Origin: JAVBNH01 sp031551635
Lineage (GTDB): Bacteria; Bacillota; Clostridia; Oscillospirales; Acutalibacteraceae
NCBI GenBank assembly: GCA_031551635.1
Contig: JAVBNH010000004.1
Coordinates: 11,407-75,406, forward strand
Direction: 5' to 3'
Length of the DNA stretch: 64,000 nt
Below the pieces are notes generated by a model. The model was not told where the DNA came from. It did no database searches and saw nothing but the letters and a program-made list of their open reading frames with translations. Position numbers and translations under genes: made by a program. Shown here piece after piece: positions 24,191 through 32,696 of the stretch (its first letter is position 1; the number at the start of each line of letters is the position of its first letter).

Positions 24191-25078
24191 ATGAGTATCG
24201 CTTTATCACCTAACGATTTGATTAAAACAAAAGATTATCTGATTTGTATTGATTCAGACGGTTGTGTTTTTGACACCATGGAGGTCAAGCACAAGGAGTG
24301 CTTTATCCCCAACATCATTAATTACTGGCATCTTGAGGCTATCTCGAAGTATGCCCGTGCCGCCGCGGAATTTGTTAACCTTTACTCAAAGGATAGGGGC
24401 TGCAACCGCTTCCCCGCTCTGGTCAAAACCTTTGATTTGCTAGACGACTGGGCAGACGTTCAGAAAAGAGGCTACAAGACCCCCGATATTTCTTCGCTTC
24501 GCAAATGGACAGAAACCGAAACAAAGCTCGGAAATCCAGCGCTGATTAAATACTGTGAAGCTAATCCTGATGACGAAATCATGCAGCAGACACTGGTGTG
24601 GTCTAAGGCTGTAAACGAGACAATTGAGGAGGTTGTGCGTTTTGTCCCGCCCTTCCCTTATGTTATCGAGGTTCTTAAAAAGTTCAGTGAAAAAGCCGAC
24701 ATAATCATTGTTTCAGGCACGCCCACAGACGCTCTTGCACGCGAATGGGCTCTGCATAGTATTGACAAATATGTCAGCGTCATTGCCGGTCAGGAAGCAG
24801 GCTCAAAGAAGGAATGTATAGCCGCCGCTGTGGCGAAGGGCTATACAATCGAAAAAGTAATAATGATTGGCGACGCTCCCGGCGACTATAATGCCGCAAA
24901 GGGAAATTCAGTCAAATTCTATCCGATAAATCCCGGCGCGGAAGACGCTTCTTGGGAAAGGCTGAACAATGAAACAGTCTCAATGTTCTTTGATGGAAAA
25001 TTTGACGCGGCTTATCAGCAGAAGGTTCTTGATGAATTTGACAAATACCTGCCGACAATTCCATCATGGAAGCTATGA
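24191..25078 (+). CDS. HAD-superfamily phosphatase
   Basis: A 295-residue HAD hydrolase. Motif I is CIDSDGCVFDTMEVKHKECF (nucleophile Asp near residue 22 and acid Asp two later), motif II is IIVSGTP, and motif III is IGDAPGDYNAAKGN. A large helical cap lies between motif I and II. The substrate is unknown; phosphorylated sugars or nucleotides are plausible given the PHP and thymidylate-like neighbours. AAAGGAAA precedes the ATG. The 3' end overlaps the next gene by 13 bases. Confidence 0.85.
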   Translation: MSIALSPNDLIKTKDYLICIDSDGCVFDTMEVKHKECFIPNIINYWHLEAISKYARAAAEFVNLYSKDRGCNRFPALVKTFDLLDDWADVQKRGYKTPDISSLRKWTETETKLGNPALIKYCEANPDDEIMQQTLVWSKAVNETIEEVVRFVPPFPYVIEVLKKFSEKADIIIVSGTPTDALAREWALHSIDKYVSVIAGQEAGSKKECIAAAVAKGYTIEKVIMIGDAPGDYNAAKGNSVKFYPINPGAEDASWERLNNETVSMFFDGKFDAAYQQKVLDEFDKYLPTIPSWKL

Positions 25079-25692
25079 CATATTTCGAATACGGCGAAAA
25101 AGAAGTCAAAGCACTGAAAAAAAATGACATGCTTTTAGGTGATGCAATAAACAAAATCGGTCACATTTACCGTGAAACTAATCCGGATATTTTCTCAGGA
25201 GTAATTAACGCTATTGTAGGTCAGCAAATTTCCGCAAAGGCACATAAAACTGTTTATACGCGCATGCTTTCAGACCTAAAGGATATTTCAGCGGAAACTA
25301 TTTCTGCAAAATCGGTAAATGAAATTCAAAAATACGGTGTCACCTTTAAAAAAGCTGAAAATATAAAAAGCTTTGCTTCAAAGGTTCTAAGCGGTGAATT
25401 TCGCATTGATTCGCTCAAAAAAATGAGCGACAGCGAGCTGACGGCTTCCCTGCTCACTCTTGATGGTGTCGGCGTTTGGACTGCTGAAATGCTTATGCTT
25501 TTCACCCTCGAAAGACCTGATGTGCTTAGCTTTGGAGATTTGGGTATTCACAGAGGTATGCAGATTTTATATAATCGTGAAAAAATAGATAAACATTTTT
25601 TTATGGAATTAAGAGAAAGATATTCACCCTATTGCTCTGTAGCAAGCCTTTATTTATGGGAGATTTCAACAGGATTATTGATTAAACAATAA
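25066..25692 (+). CDS. HhH-GPD DNA glycosylase (AlkA/3-methyladenine type)
   Basis: A 208-residue base-excision repair glycosylase lacking the N-terminal AlkA domain. IVGQQISAKAHKTVYTRM is the first signature helix, then the helix-hairpin-helix LLTLDGVGVWTAEMLML with the GVG turn, and the catalytic aspartate in VLSFGDLGIHRGM. No Fe-S cysteine cluster is seen, which fits AlkA/MAG rather than Nth/MutY. It starts inside the HAD gene, so translation is coupled. An alternative ATG three codons on (25075) is possible. Confidence 0.88.
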   Translation: MEAMTYFEYGEKEVKALKKNDMLLGDAINKIGHIYRETNPDIFSGVINAIVGQQISAKAHKTVYTRMLSDLKDISAETISAKSVNEIQKYGVTFKKAENIKSFASKVLSGEFRIDSLKKMSDSELTASLLTLDGVGVWTAEMLMLFTLERPDVLSFGDLGIHRGMQILYNREKIDKHFFMELRERYSPYCSVASLYLWEISTGLLIKQ

Positions 25693-25715
25693 AAAATACC
25701 GGAGGTCTTATTATT

Positions 25716-26201
25716 ATGGTTGAATATGATTTTAATGATTTTCAGTTAAATGTTCCGGTTTTTTATCAGAAAATGACAAAGGATATCCATGACTTTTTGA
25801 TTGACTCCGGTTGTATTTTTGAGCTCAAAAAAGCTGCCAGCGGACCTGTTGCGTCATACAGTATAAAAAAGCCGAAACAGGTGCTTTTTAATTTTGTTTT
25901 CAGAAAAACAGATTTGTATATTCGTGTCTATTCAGACAGCTTAAACAGTTATTTAGGTTTTATCGCAAGCCTCCCTGGCAGTGTAAAAAAGCTTGTAAAA
26001 AAGTCATCGAACTGCAAACGGCTTATGAATCCCGCCGATTGCAACCAAAAGTGCAAAATGGGCTACACCTTTGAGCTTGACGGCGAAACACAAAAAAAAT
26101 GCAGATACAACTGCTTCCTCTTTCCTGTAAATGATGAAACCGAGCCGTTTATCAAGCCTTTTATCGAAAACGAATTAAAAGGACGAATCCAAAATGCGTA
26201 A
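25716..26201 (+). CDS. Conserved hypothetical protein with cysteine cluster
   Basis: A 161-residue protein I do not recognise. It has no membrane segment and ends with CKRLMNPADCNQKCKMGYTF and CRYNCFLFPVNDE, together six cysteines in about 35 residues, suggesting a metal site. The N-terminal half alternates beta-like strands (YIRVYSDSLNSYLGF). GGAGG lies 10 bases before the ATG. Such proteins appear to be common single genes in Clostridia. It follows the glycosylase by 23 bases and is upstream of gnd. Confidence 0.55.
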   Translation: MVEYDFNDFQLNVPVFYQKMTKDIHDFLIDSGCIFELKKAASGPVASYSIKKPKQVLFNFVFRKTDLYIRVYSDSLNSYLGFIASLPGSVKKLVKKSSNCKRLMNPADCNQKCKMGYTFELDGETQKKCRYNCFLFPVNDETEPFIKPFIENELKGRIQNA

Positions 26202-26242
26202 TAAGAAATATTTCAGTATTAAAATTTAAGGAGATATTCAAA

Positions 26243-27694
26243 ATGAAAAAAGCAGACATCGGACTTATCGGACTTGCCGTTATGGGCGAAAACCTCGTTA
26301 TGAATATGGAGAGTAAGGGTTTTACCGTTGCTGTCTATAACAGAACCGCAGAAAAGGTTACAAAATTTGTCGAGGGCAGAGCAGCAGGCAAAAACATCCT
26401 GCCGGCTTATTCCCTTGAGGAGCTTATCAGTAAGCTTGAAAAGCCGCGTAAGGTTATGATGCTCGTAAAAGCCGGGCAGCCGGTTGACGATTTTATTGAG
26501 CAGCTTCTGCCCCTGCTTGAGGACGGCGATATTATTATTGACGGCGGTAACTCCCATTTTCCAGACACAATTAGAAGAACCGCTCATGTTGAGGCAAACG
26601 GTAAGCTGTATATCGGCACAGGCGTTTCCGGCGGTGAAGAAGGCGCGCTGAACGGTCCGAGCATGATGCCCGGCGGTTCCCCCGCTGCGTGGGAAAGCGT
26701 TAAGCCGATTCTTCAGGCTATCTGTGCAAAGGTCTCCGACGGTTCCCCCTGCTGCGACTGGGTCGGCGAAAACGGTGCTGGTCACTTTGTGAAAATGGTT
26801 CATAACGGTATTGAATACGGCGATATGCAGCTTATTTGTGAAGCGTATCAGATAATGCGCGACCTGCTTGGAATGTCCGCGGACGAGATGCACGAGGTGT
26901 TTGCTCAGTGGAATAACAGCGAGCTTGACAGCTATCTCATAGAAATCACCCGCGATATACTCGCCTATAAAGATGCCGACGGAAAGCCTATTGTCGATAA
27001 AATTCTTGATACTGCGGGACAGAAGGGTACAGGAAAATGGACAGGCATAGCCGCTCTTGATGAAGGTGTTCCGCTAACCCTTATCGGTGAAGCGGTTTTC
27101 GCCCGCTGCCTGAGCGCAATGAAGGACGAAAGAGTTATTGCCTCAAAGCAATTAAACGGTCCGGCTATAAACTTCACCGGCGACAAAAACGCTCTCATTA
27201 ATGACCTTAAATCCGCGCTTTACGCCGCAAAAATAGTCTCCTACGCTCAGGGCTATACTTTAATGAGAGCGGCAGCGGAGACTTATAAGTGGAATCTGAA
27301 CTACGGCGGAATCGCACTGATGTGGCGCGGTGGCTGTATTATCAGAAGCGTTTTCCTCGGTAAAATCAAGGAAGCTTTTGATGAGAACCCGAACCTCACT
27401 AATTTGATTCTGACTCCTTATTTTAAAGAAATTATAGACAACGCTCAAGCCGGCTGGAGACGTGTATGCGCAGCAGCCATCACTAACGGCATACCTGTTC
27501 CGGCAATGACAACCGCGCTTAATTATTATGACGGTTACCGCTGCGAATGCCTCCCTGCTAACCTTCTTCAAGCACAGCGCGACTATTTCGGAGCGCATAC
27601 CTATGAGCGTCTTGACGCTGAAAGAGGTAAGTTTTTCCACACTAACTGGACGGGTCACGGCGGAGATACCGCAGCGTCGGAATATGTAATTTAG
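26243..27694 (+). CDS. gnd: 6-phosphogluconate dehydrogenase, decarboxylating
   Basis: A 483-residue enzyme of the oxidative pentose phosphate pathway, converting 6-phosphogluconate to ribulose 5-phosphate, CO2 and NAD(P)H. Visible are the dinucleotide-binding fold GLAVMGENLVMNMESKGF, the VYNRTAEKV stretch with Asn-Arg-Thr contacting the NADP phosphate, IIDGGNSHFPDT, the substrate signature VSGGEEGALNGPSMMPGG, and the catalytic KMVHNGIEYGDMQLICEAY. The long form has the C-terminal tail RTDG-like HTNWTGHGGDTAAS. AAGGAG precedes the ATG. Its TAG stop lies in the first bases of dispersed-repeat copy C. Confidence 0.96.
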   Translation: MKKADIGLIGLAVMGENLVMNMESKGFTVAVYNRTAEKVTKFVEGRAAGKNILPAYSLEELISKLEKPRKVMMLVKAGQPVDDFIEQLLPLLEDGDIIIDGGNSHFPDTIRRTAHVEANGKLYIGTGVSGGEEGALNGPSMMPGGSPAAWESVKPILQAICAKVSDGSPCCDWVGENGAGHFVKMVHNGIEYGDMQLICEAYQIMRDLLGMSADEMHEVFAQWNNSELDSYLIEITRDILAYKDADGKPIVDKILDTAGQKGTGKWTGIAALDEGVPLTLIGEAVFARCLSAMKDERVIASKQLNGPAINFTGDKNALINDLKSALYAAKIVSYAQGYTLMRAAAETYKWNLNYGGIALMWRGGCIIRSVFLGKIKEAFDENPNLTNLILTPYFKEIIDNAQAGWRRVCAAAITNGIPVPAMTTALNYYDGYRCECLPANLLQAQRDYFGAHTYERLDAERGKFFHTNWTGHGGDTAASEYVI

Positions 27695-27767
27695 TACCTT
27701 AGTAGGCTAAAAGCGCAATAAAAAACAAGACTTGGGTTGTGGGCTTGGCAAGCCAAGCCCACGTTAG
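27691..27767 (+). repeat. Dispersed 77-bp hairpin repeat, copy C
   Basis: TTAGTACCTTAGTAGGCT to AGCCCACGTTAG, with a perfect 11-bp core hairpin. The gnd stop codon TAG is within its first four bases. Confidence 0.93.
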
Positions 27768-27790
27768 CTTGACTTTTTATTGTATTAATT

Positions 27791-28444
27791 GTGAGTGATT
27801 ATGTGGTTGTGTCGAGAACTAAAAAAATAATATCGCTGGCGGTCTGCCTAATCGCATTTAATCACTTTACAGTTAATGCGTTTTTCGCGCTGTCCGATTT
27901 GATGGCGAGAGGTTTCCCTGCCGGTGCTCCGCACGACTTAAAGCTTATAGTCATAACCTCCTGTACCTTGATAACAAAGCTTTTGACCATGCTTTTGATT
28001 TTGAAAATCGTCTTTCCTTTCCCTAAGGCACACAAGGCTTCAATACGTCTTCTGATGGTTCTGACGCTTTTCGTTAATTTTATTAATGCCATTATATCAA
28101 ACACAATTAACGACAATTCTACTCCCAAAATTATTTTTTCTGTTTTTCTCGCGTTTTTCTCTGTACCCTCATTGATTCTGTTCGGAATTTACACAGGTCT
28201 GAGAACGGAAAAAGCAGCCGGAATTCTTATAACACTTTATTTTCTCGGCGACACTTATTTGTTTATTAATTCCATGCTGTCGATACAGGCTACAGGGCAG
28301 ATGTATTTTCAAGGGCTTGGAAATATCCTTCTTGAAAATATTATTGCCGTTGTTTATTTTCTGATTCCGATAATAAGCATACCAATTCTCGGAAAATTAA
28401 CCGAAAAAAATCAAAATCTTTGTGAAAATCAATTAATCCCATAG
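27791..28444 (+). CDS. Polytopic membrane protein, unknown function
   Basis: A 217-residue, hydrophobic protein with about six membrane helices and a positively charged N-terminus (VSRTKKIISLAV). No transporter or enzyme motif is visible. The GTG at 27791 is used, 24 bases after repeat copy C; no strong ribosome site is seen, so a start at a downstream codon is possible. It precedes the metallophosphoesterase by 56 bases. Confidence 0.55.
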   Translation: MSDYVVVSRTKKIISLAVCLIAFNHFTVNAFFALSDLMARGFPAGAPHDLKLIVITSCTLITKLLTMLLILKIVFPFPKAHKASIRLLMVLTLFVNFINAIISNTINDNSTPKIIFSVFLAFFSVPSLILFGIYTGLRTEKAAGILITLYFLGDTYLFINSMLSIQATGQMYFQGLGNILLENIIAVVYFLIPIISIPILGKLTEKNQNLCENQLIP

Positions 28445-28500
28445 ACTTTATCAGACAGATATGCTACAATTGTCCTTAAACAAACCAAAGGAGTTTTAAT

Positions 28501-29670
28501 ATGAAAAATAATTTTAAAGCAGCAATTTCACTGATTCTTTCACTCCTTATGCTTTCAGCTCTTGCGCTTCCCTCCTTCGCGCAGGAAACTCCCGCTGAGC
28601 TGAAGTTTAACGAAGAGGGCAAATTTGTTATTATGCAGATTGCCGATATGCAGGACGACATTTTCGTCTCGGACGCTATGCTGACACTCATGACAAGGGC
28701 ATTTGCCGACATTAAACCTGATCTGGTTGTTTTTACAGGCGACAACACCGCTGTTCCGACAAATTTCCTCGGTGAAGCCGCGATTAAGCAGGCTCTAGCT
28801 CCTATTGTCGCTGCCGGTATCCCCTACGGTTATGTTTACGGTAATCATGACACTGAAAATCTCGGCAATAAAGCGTCTTATATGCAGTTCTATAAGCAAA
28901 ACGGCAAATGTCTGAGTTACAACGCTTATGACAGCAAGACCAGCTACGGCAACTGCAATCTTCCGATTCTTTCAAGCGACGGCACAGACACCGCTTTTAA
29001 TATCTGGCTTATCGACTCAGGCATGTATCATCCCGACGGAGGTTATGATATTGTTCATGACGATCAGGTCGAATGGTATAAAAACACAAGTTCCGCGCTT
29101 GAAGCGGAAGCCGGTCACAAGGTCAATTCGCTTGTCTTCCAGCACATTATAGTTCCAGAAATCTTTGACTACCTTGAAACCGCTCCCGAAAGTTCGGCAA
29201 ACACAAAGTTTCATAAGGGACGCAACGCAAATTACTTCTTGAAATTCAAAGCTGATGCTAACCTTGAGCCGGATGCCGCGCTGAACGAATTCCCCTGTCC
29301 TCCCAACTTAAACACAAACGAATTTTCCGCGATGGTTGAACGCGGCGACGTCATCGGCATTGCAACAGGTCATGACCACGTAAACTCATTTATACTTCAT
29401 ACCAATGAAGGTATTGACCTCATACAATCGGCAGGCATCACCTTTCAGTCTTACGGAAATGACACGGTACGCGGCTTCCGCACTATAACCCTTGACGAAA
29501 ATGACACAACCAAATATGAGACAAAAACATATACTTATTATGATTATATGACACAAAAGGAAATTGACAGCGGCAACAACAGTATTTTAATTTATCTCAA
29601 AGGCTTTTTTGTCGCTCTTCACTCCTTATTCACATCAGCGCTCAGATACTTAAACATTTTCTCTGCATAA
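28501..29670 (+). CDS. Secreted calcineurin-like metallophosphoesterase
   Basis: A 389-residue protein with a clear signal peptide (basic NNFK, hydrophobic core, ALPSFAQ cleavage region at about residue 26). The phosphoesterase motifs are IMQIADMQD (an altered D-x-H: D-M-Q), LVVFTGDN, YGYVYGNHD(T), QHIIVPE and IATGHDHVN, so five of the usual metal-binding blocks are present. The C-terminal 25 residues hold a hydrophobic segment, possibly a membrane anchor. AAAGGAG lies 8 bases before ATG. It likely acts extracellularly on phosphate esters or nucleotides. Terminator follows. Confidence 0.86.
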   Translation: MKNNFKAAISLILSLLMLSALALPSFAQETPAELKFNEEGKFVIMQIADMQDDIFVSDAMLTLMTRAFADIKPDLVVFTGDNTAVPTNFLGEAAIKQALAPIVAAGIPYGYVYGNHDTENLGNKASYMQFYKQNGKCLSYNAYDSKTSYGNCNLPILSSDGTDTAFNIWLIDSGMYHPDGGYDIVHDDQVEWYKNTSSALEAEAGHKVNSLVFQHIIVPEIFDYLETAPESSANTKFHKGRNANYFLKFKADANLEPDAALNEFPCPPNLNTNEFSAMVERGDVIGIATGHDHVNSFILHTNEGIDLIQSAGITFQSYGNDTVRGFRTITLDENDTTKYETKTYTYYDYMTQKEIDSGNNSILIYLKGFFVALHSLFTSALRYLNIFSA

Positions 29671-29690
29671 CAAGGATTAACTGAAAAAAT

Positions 29691-29724
29691 AAAGACCGGA
29701 AAACAATTTCCCCGGTCTTTTTTG
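29691..29724. terminator. Bidirectional terminator
   Basis: AAAGACCGG and CCGGTCTTT pair around a short loop with T-run on the plus side and A-run (AAAAAATAAAG) on the other. It lies between convergent genes (metallophosphoesterase, LytTR protein). Confidence 0.88.
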
Positions 29725-29746
29725 TTATTACACTTTATCACACATA

Positions 29747-30190
29747 CTACTCCAAAAGCCTTACCTTAAGCTCGTTGATATATTTTCTTGAGACATATAC
29801 CTTTTTATTGCTGCCTTTAAATTGCACAAGTCCTGAGGAGGAAAAGCTTCTTGTTATTGAGGAAATATAAGAAGTATTGGCAATTGCGGATTTCGAAATT
29901 CGCATAAAATTATCAGGCAGCGTCAGCTCAAGCTCATAAAGCCGTTGCTTGACCTTATATTTTTCGTCTCTGGTGTGAGCAATCACACCGTTAATTTCTG
30001 TCTCAAAATATAAAACCAAATCCGTCTCAATAAAAAATTCCTCTTTATCCTTGTACATCGGTATTGTAGAGGGCTGGTCAAGGAGGCTGCAGGCATATCG
30101 GTAAATCTCCGCGCCAAAGGGGTTATTGCTTTTACATTTTATTATAATATCGTTACCGGTATCATCCGAGTTTTCAAGTCTGACTGCCAT
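29747..30190 (-). CDS. Stand-alone LytTR DNA-binding regulator
   Basis: A 147-residue protein with an N-terminal beta-rich segment (about residues 1-50) and a C-terminal LytTR domain (about 52-147): KEEFFIETDLVLYFETEING, LYELELTLPDNFMRISKSAIANTSYI and KKVYVSRKYINELKVRL. LytTR domains bind specific direct repeats in promoter DNA; this one has no response-regulator receiver, as in many Clostridial regulators. The gene is a single unit bounded by the terminator at 29691 and faces away from the XRE-cupin gene. Confidence 0.88.
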   Translation of the reverse strand: MAVRLENSDDTGNDIIIKCKSNNPFGAEIYRYACSLLDQPSTIPMYKDKEEFFIETDLVLYFETEINGVIAHTRDEKYKVKQRLYELELTLPDNFMRISKSAIANTSYISSITRSFSSSGLVQFKGSNKKVYVSRKYINELKVRLLE

Positions 30191-30309
30191 TATACCCTCC
30201 CTCTTTCAACCTAATTACATATAATGTACCACAAATTTTAATGTTTGTGTAGCCTTTTAAGAAAAGATACAAAATATTTTTATCATGCGGCAGATTAACC
30301 ATTTAAAGA

Positions 30310-30338
30310 TTGACAAGCGTCTTTTTATTATATATAAT
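30310..30338 (+). promoter_or_regulatory. Promoter for the XRE-cupin operon
   Basis: TTGACA (30310-30315), 17 bases, TATAAT (30333-30338): both boxes match the sigma-A consensus exactly. About 80 bases precede the start codon. Confidence 0.85.
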
Positions 30339-30418
30339 AAACTGGGTTATTAGTATTACAAGGGTTCCGATTTTTTTATAAGTTTTTCGGAATTTAAGTA
30401 TTAACGAAAGGTGAAATT

Positions 30419-30997
30419 ATGATGGAAACACGAATTATTCAGATTGCCGAAAGAATTAAAAACCTCAGAGAAATTATGGGTTTTTCCACAATTGAAATGG
30501 CGGAAGCAGTCGGCTGTAATGAAAACGAATATTTAAGCGCGGAAAACGGAGAGATTGATTTTTCATTTACCTTTATTTATAAATGCGCAGATAAGTTTTC
30601 GGTAGATATGATTGAGCTGCTCACAGGCGAAAACCCGCATTTGTCCTTCTATACAATAGTGAGAAAGGGCGCGGGACTGCCAATGAAGCGCCGCACCGGA
30701 TTCAACTATTTCCACCTCGGCGCTATGCTCAAGGATAAGCTTTGTGAGCCCTTCCTTGTTCAGGCTCCGTATATTGAAGGTGTTAATAATGCGGAAATCG
30801 CTCTTAATACACATGACGGGCAGGAGTTTGATTTTGTGATAAAAGGCTCGCTTATACTCAATCTGGACGGGCATATTGAAACGTTGAATGAAGGTGATAG
30901 CGTGCTGTATGATTCCTCACATGAGCACGGTATGATTGCCGCAAATAAAGAAGGCTGCGAATTTCTTGCAATCATTTTAAAAACACCTGAAAATTAA
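30419..30997 (+). CDS. XRE-cupin transcriptional regulator
   Basis: A 192-residue protein with an N-terminal XRE helix-turn-helix (about residues 5-65: IKNLREIMGFSTIEMAEAVG) and a C-terminal cupin fold (about 110-190: GQEFDFVIKGSLILNLDGHI and LNEGDSVLYDSSHEHGMIA). The cupin G-D-x6-H-x2-H features suggest a small-molecule or metal ligand. Overlapping ATGs at 30419 and 30422 are both possible. The acyl-CoA synthetase starts 7 bases later, so this regulator most likely controls that operon in response to a carboxylate or acyl-CoA ligand. Confidence 0.88.
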   Translation: MMETRIIQIAERIKNLREIMGFSTIEMAEAVGCNENEYLSAENGEIDFSFTFIYKCADKFSVDMIELLTGENPHLSFYTIVRKGAGLPMKRRTGFNYFHLGAMLKDKLCEPFLVQAPYIEGVNNAEIALNTHDGQEFDFVIKGSLILNLDGHIETLNEGDSVLYDSSHEHGMIAANKEGCEFLAIILKTPEN

Positions 30998-31004
30998 GGA
31001 AGGA

Positions 31005-32654
31005 ATGTTATTGATGCTTAATTTAAATCTTAAATATCTCAATGAAGAATATAATCCGGACGGAAGCATAAAAAAATACAGCTTTATCTATCCCGAAAAT
31101 TTTAATTTTGCCTATGACATTGTTGACGAAATCGCTAAGGCTGACGGCGGTAAAAACGCGATGATTTGGTGCAACACAAAGGGTGAGGAGCATATTTTTA
31201 CATATGCTGACCTTAAAAAATACAGTGATAAAACCGCTAATATGCTGCTTGAAAAAGGCGTTAAAAAGGGTGACATGGTTATGGTTGTTTTGAAACGCCA
31301 TTATCAGTTCTGGTTCACAATTTTAGCCTTGCATAAAATCGGCGCGGTAATTATTCCTGCTACCTTTATGCTCAAGCCGCATGATGTAACCTACCGCGTG
31401 AACGCGGCGGGAGTGAAGTTTATCATCTGCACCGGTGAGGGCGAAACTGCGGCTAATATTGACGAGGCGCTGCCGGAATGTCCGAGCGTTATCGGCAAGC
31501 TAATGGTCAACGGCTCGCGTGAGGGCTGGGACGATTTTATGACACTTATGGAGAAAGCCTCAGATAAATTTGAGCGTGTTCCTACTTTAGCTGTGGAACC
31601 TCTTCTTTTATATTTTTCATCCGGCACGACAGGCAACCCGAAAATGGCTCTGCATAATCACACATACGCCTTGGGTCATCTTATAACCGCTAAATATTGG
31701 CATAAGGTGGATGGCGACAGCCTGCATTTTACAATAGCTGACACCGGCTGGGGTAAGGCTGTCTGGGGCAAGCTGTACGGGCAGATGTTTATGGAAGCCT
31801 GCGTCTTTACTTATGACTTTGATAAATTTGTCGGCGCAGAAATTCTCGGAATGATTGATAAATATAAGATAACCTCACTCTGCTGTCCGCCGACCATGTT
31901 CAGATTTTTCCTGCTTGAGGATCTCGCCAAATACGACCTCTCGAGCCTTAAATATTGCACAATTGCAGGTGAAGCGCTTCAGCCCGAGGTCTTTAACAAG
32001 TGGAAGGAATACACGGGAATCGAGCTTATGGAGGGCTTCGGGCAGACTGAGACGACTGTCATGATTGCGAACCTTCTAAATACAACACCAAAGCCAGGCT
32101 CGATGGGCAAGCCGGTTCCGCATTATGATATTGATATAATTGACGAGGACGGCAATTCCTGCGTCGCGGGAGCTACCGGCGAAATAGTTATCAGAACCGA
32201 CAAGGGAGCCCCCTTCGGGCTATTCACCGAGTATTACAACGCCCCCGAAAAGACTGCAGAGGTTTGGAATAACGGAATTTATCACACCGGCGACACCGCA
32301 TGGAAGGACGAGGACGGTTATTTCTGGTATGTCGGCAGGACTGATGATGTCATTAAAGCATCCGGCTACAGAATCGGGCCTTTTGAAATAGAAAGCGTTT
32401 TGGCGACACATCCGGCGGTGCTTGAGAGCGCGGTAACCGGTGTTCCCGACCCGACAAGAGGAAATGTCGTAAAAGCTACAATTGTTCTGACTAAGGATTA
32501 TTCTCCCTCAGAAGAATTAAAGAAAGAGCTTCAGTTATTTGTCAAGGAGCAGACTGCGCCTTACAAATACCCGCGAATCATTGATTTTGTTGACGCTCTC
32601 CCTAAAACAGTTAACGGAAAAATTAGACGCGCCGCAATAAGAAACGAGAATTAA
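31005..32654 (+). CDS. AMP-dependent acyl-CoA synthetase (ACSM-like)
   Basis: A 549-residue adenylate-forming ligase activating a carboxylic acid to acyl-AMP and then acyl-CoA. Signatures include LLLYFSSGTTGNPKMALHNH (P-loop like A3), MEGFGQTETTV (A5), YHTGDTAWKDEDGYFWYVGR (A7/A8), DDVIKASGYRIGPFEIE, and the terminal KTVNGKIRR with the catalytic lysine. It resembles medium-chain synthetases (ACSM type). ATG 31005 or 31014 are both supported by AAGGAAGGA. It follows the XRE-cupin regulator with 7 bases between. The substrate is unknown; a medium-chain or aromatic acid is plausible. Confidence 0.9.
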   Translation: MLLMLNLNLKYLNEEYNPDGSIKKYSFIYPENFNFAYDIVDEIAKADGGKNAMIWCNTKGEEHIFTYADLKKYSDKTANMLLEKGVKKGDMVMVVLKRHYQFWFTILALHKIGAVIIPATFMLKPHDVTYRVNAAGVKFIICTGEGETAANIDEALPECPSVIGKLMVNGSREGWDDFMTLMEKASDKFERVPTLAVEPLLLYFSSGTTGNPKMALHNHTYALGHLITAKYWHKVDGDSLHFTIADTGWGKAVWGKLYGQMFMEACVFTYDFDKFVGAEILGMIDKYKITSLCCPPTMFRFFLLEDLAKYDLSSLKYCTIAGEALQPEVFNKWKEYTGIELMEGFGQTETTVMIANLLNTTPKPGSMGKPVPHYDIDIIDEDGNSCVAGATGEIVIRTDKGAPFGLFTEYYNAPEKTAEVWNNGIYHTGDTAWKDEDGYFWYVGRTDDVIKASGYRIGPFEIESVLATHPAVLESAVTGVPDPTRGNVVKATIVLTKDYSPSEELKKELQLFVKEQTAPYKYPRIIDFVDALPKTVNGKIRRAAIRNEN

Positions 32655-32696
32655 TAAAAAAATAAATAAATAAGAATAAGAAAAGGGGTATTGCAA

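Noticed and set aside
26219..26893. 224-residue minus-strand frame opposite gnd
   Set aside because: Antisense to a highly conserved gene.
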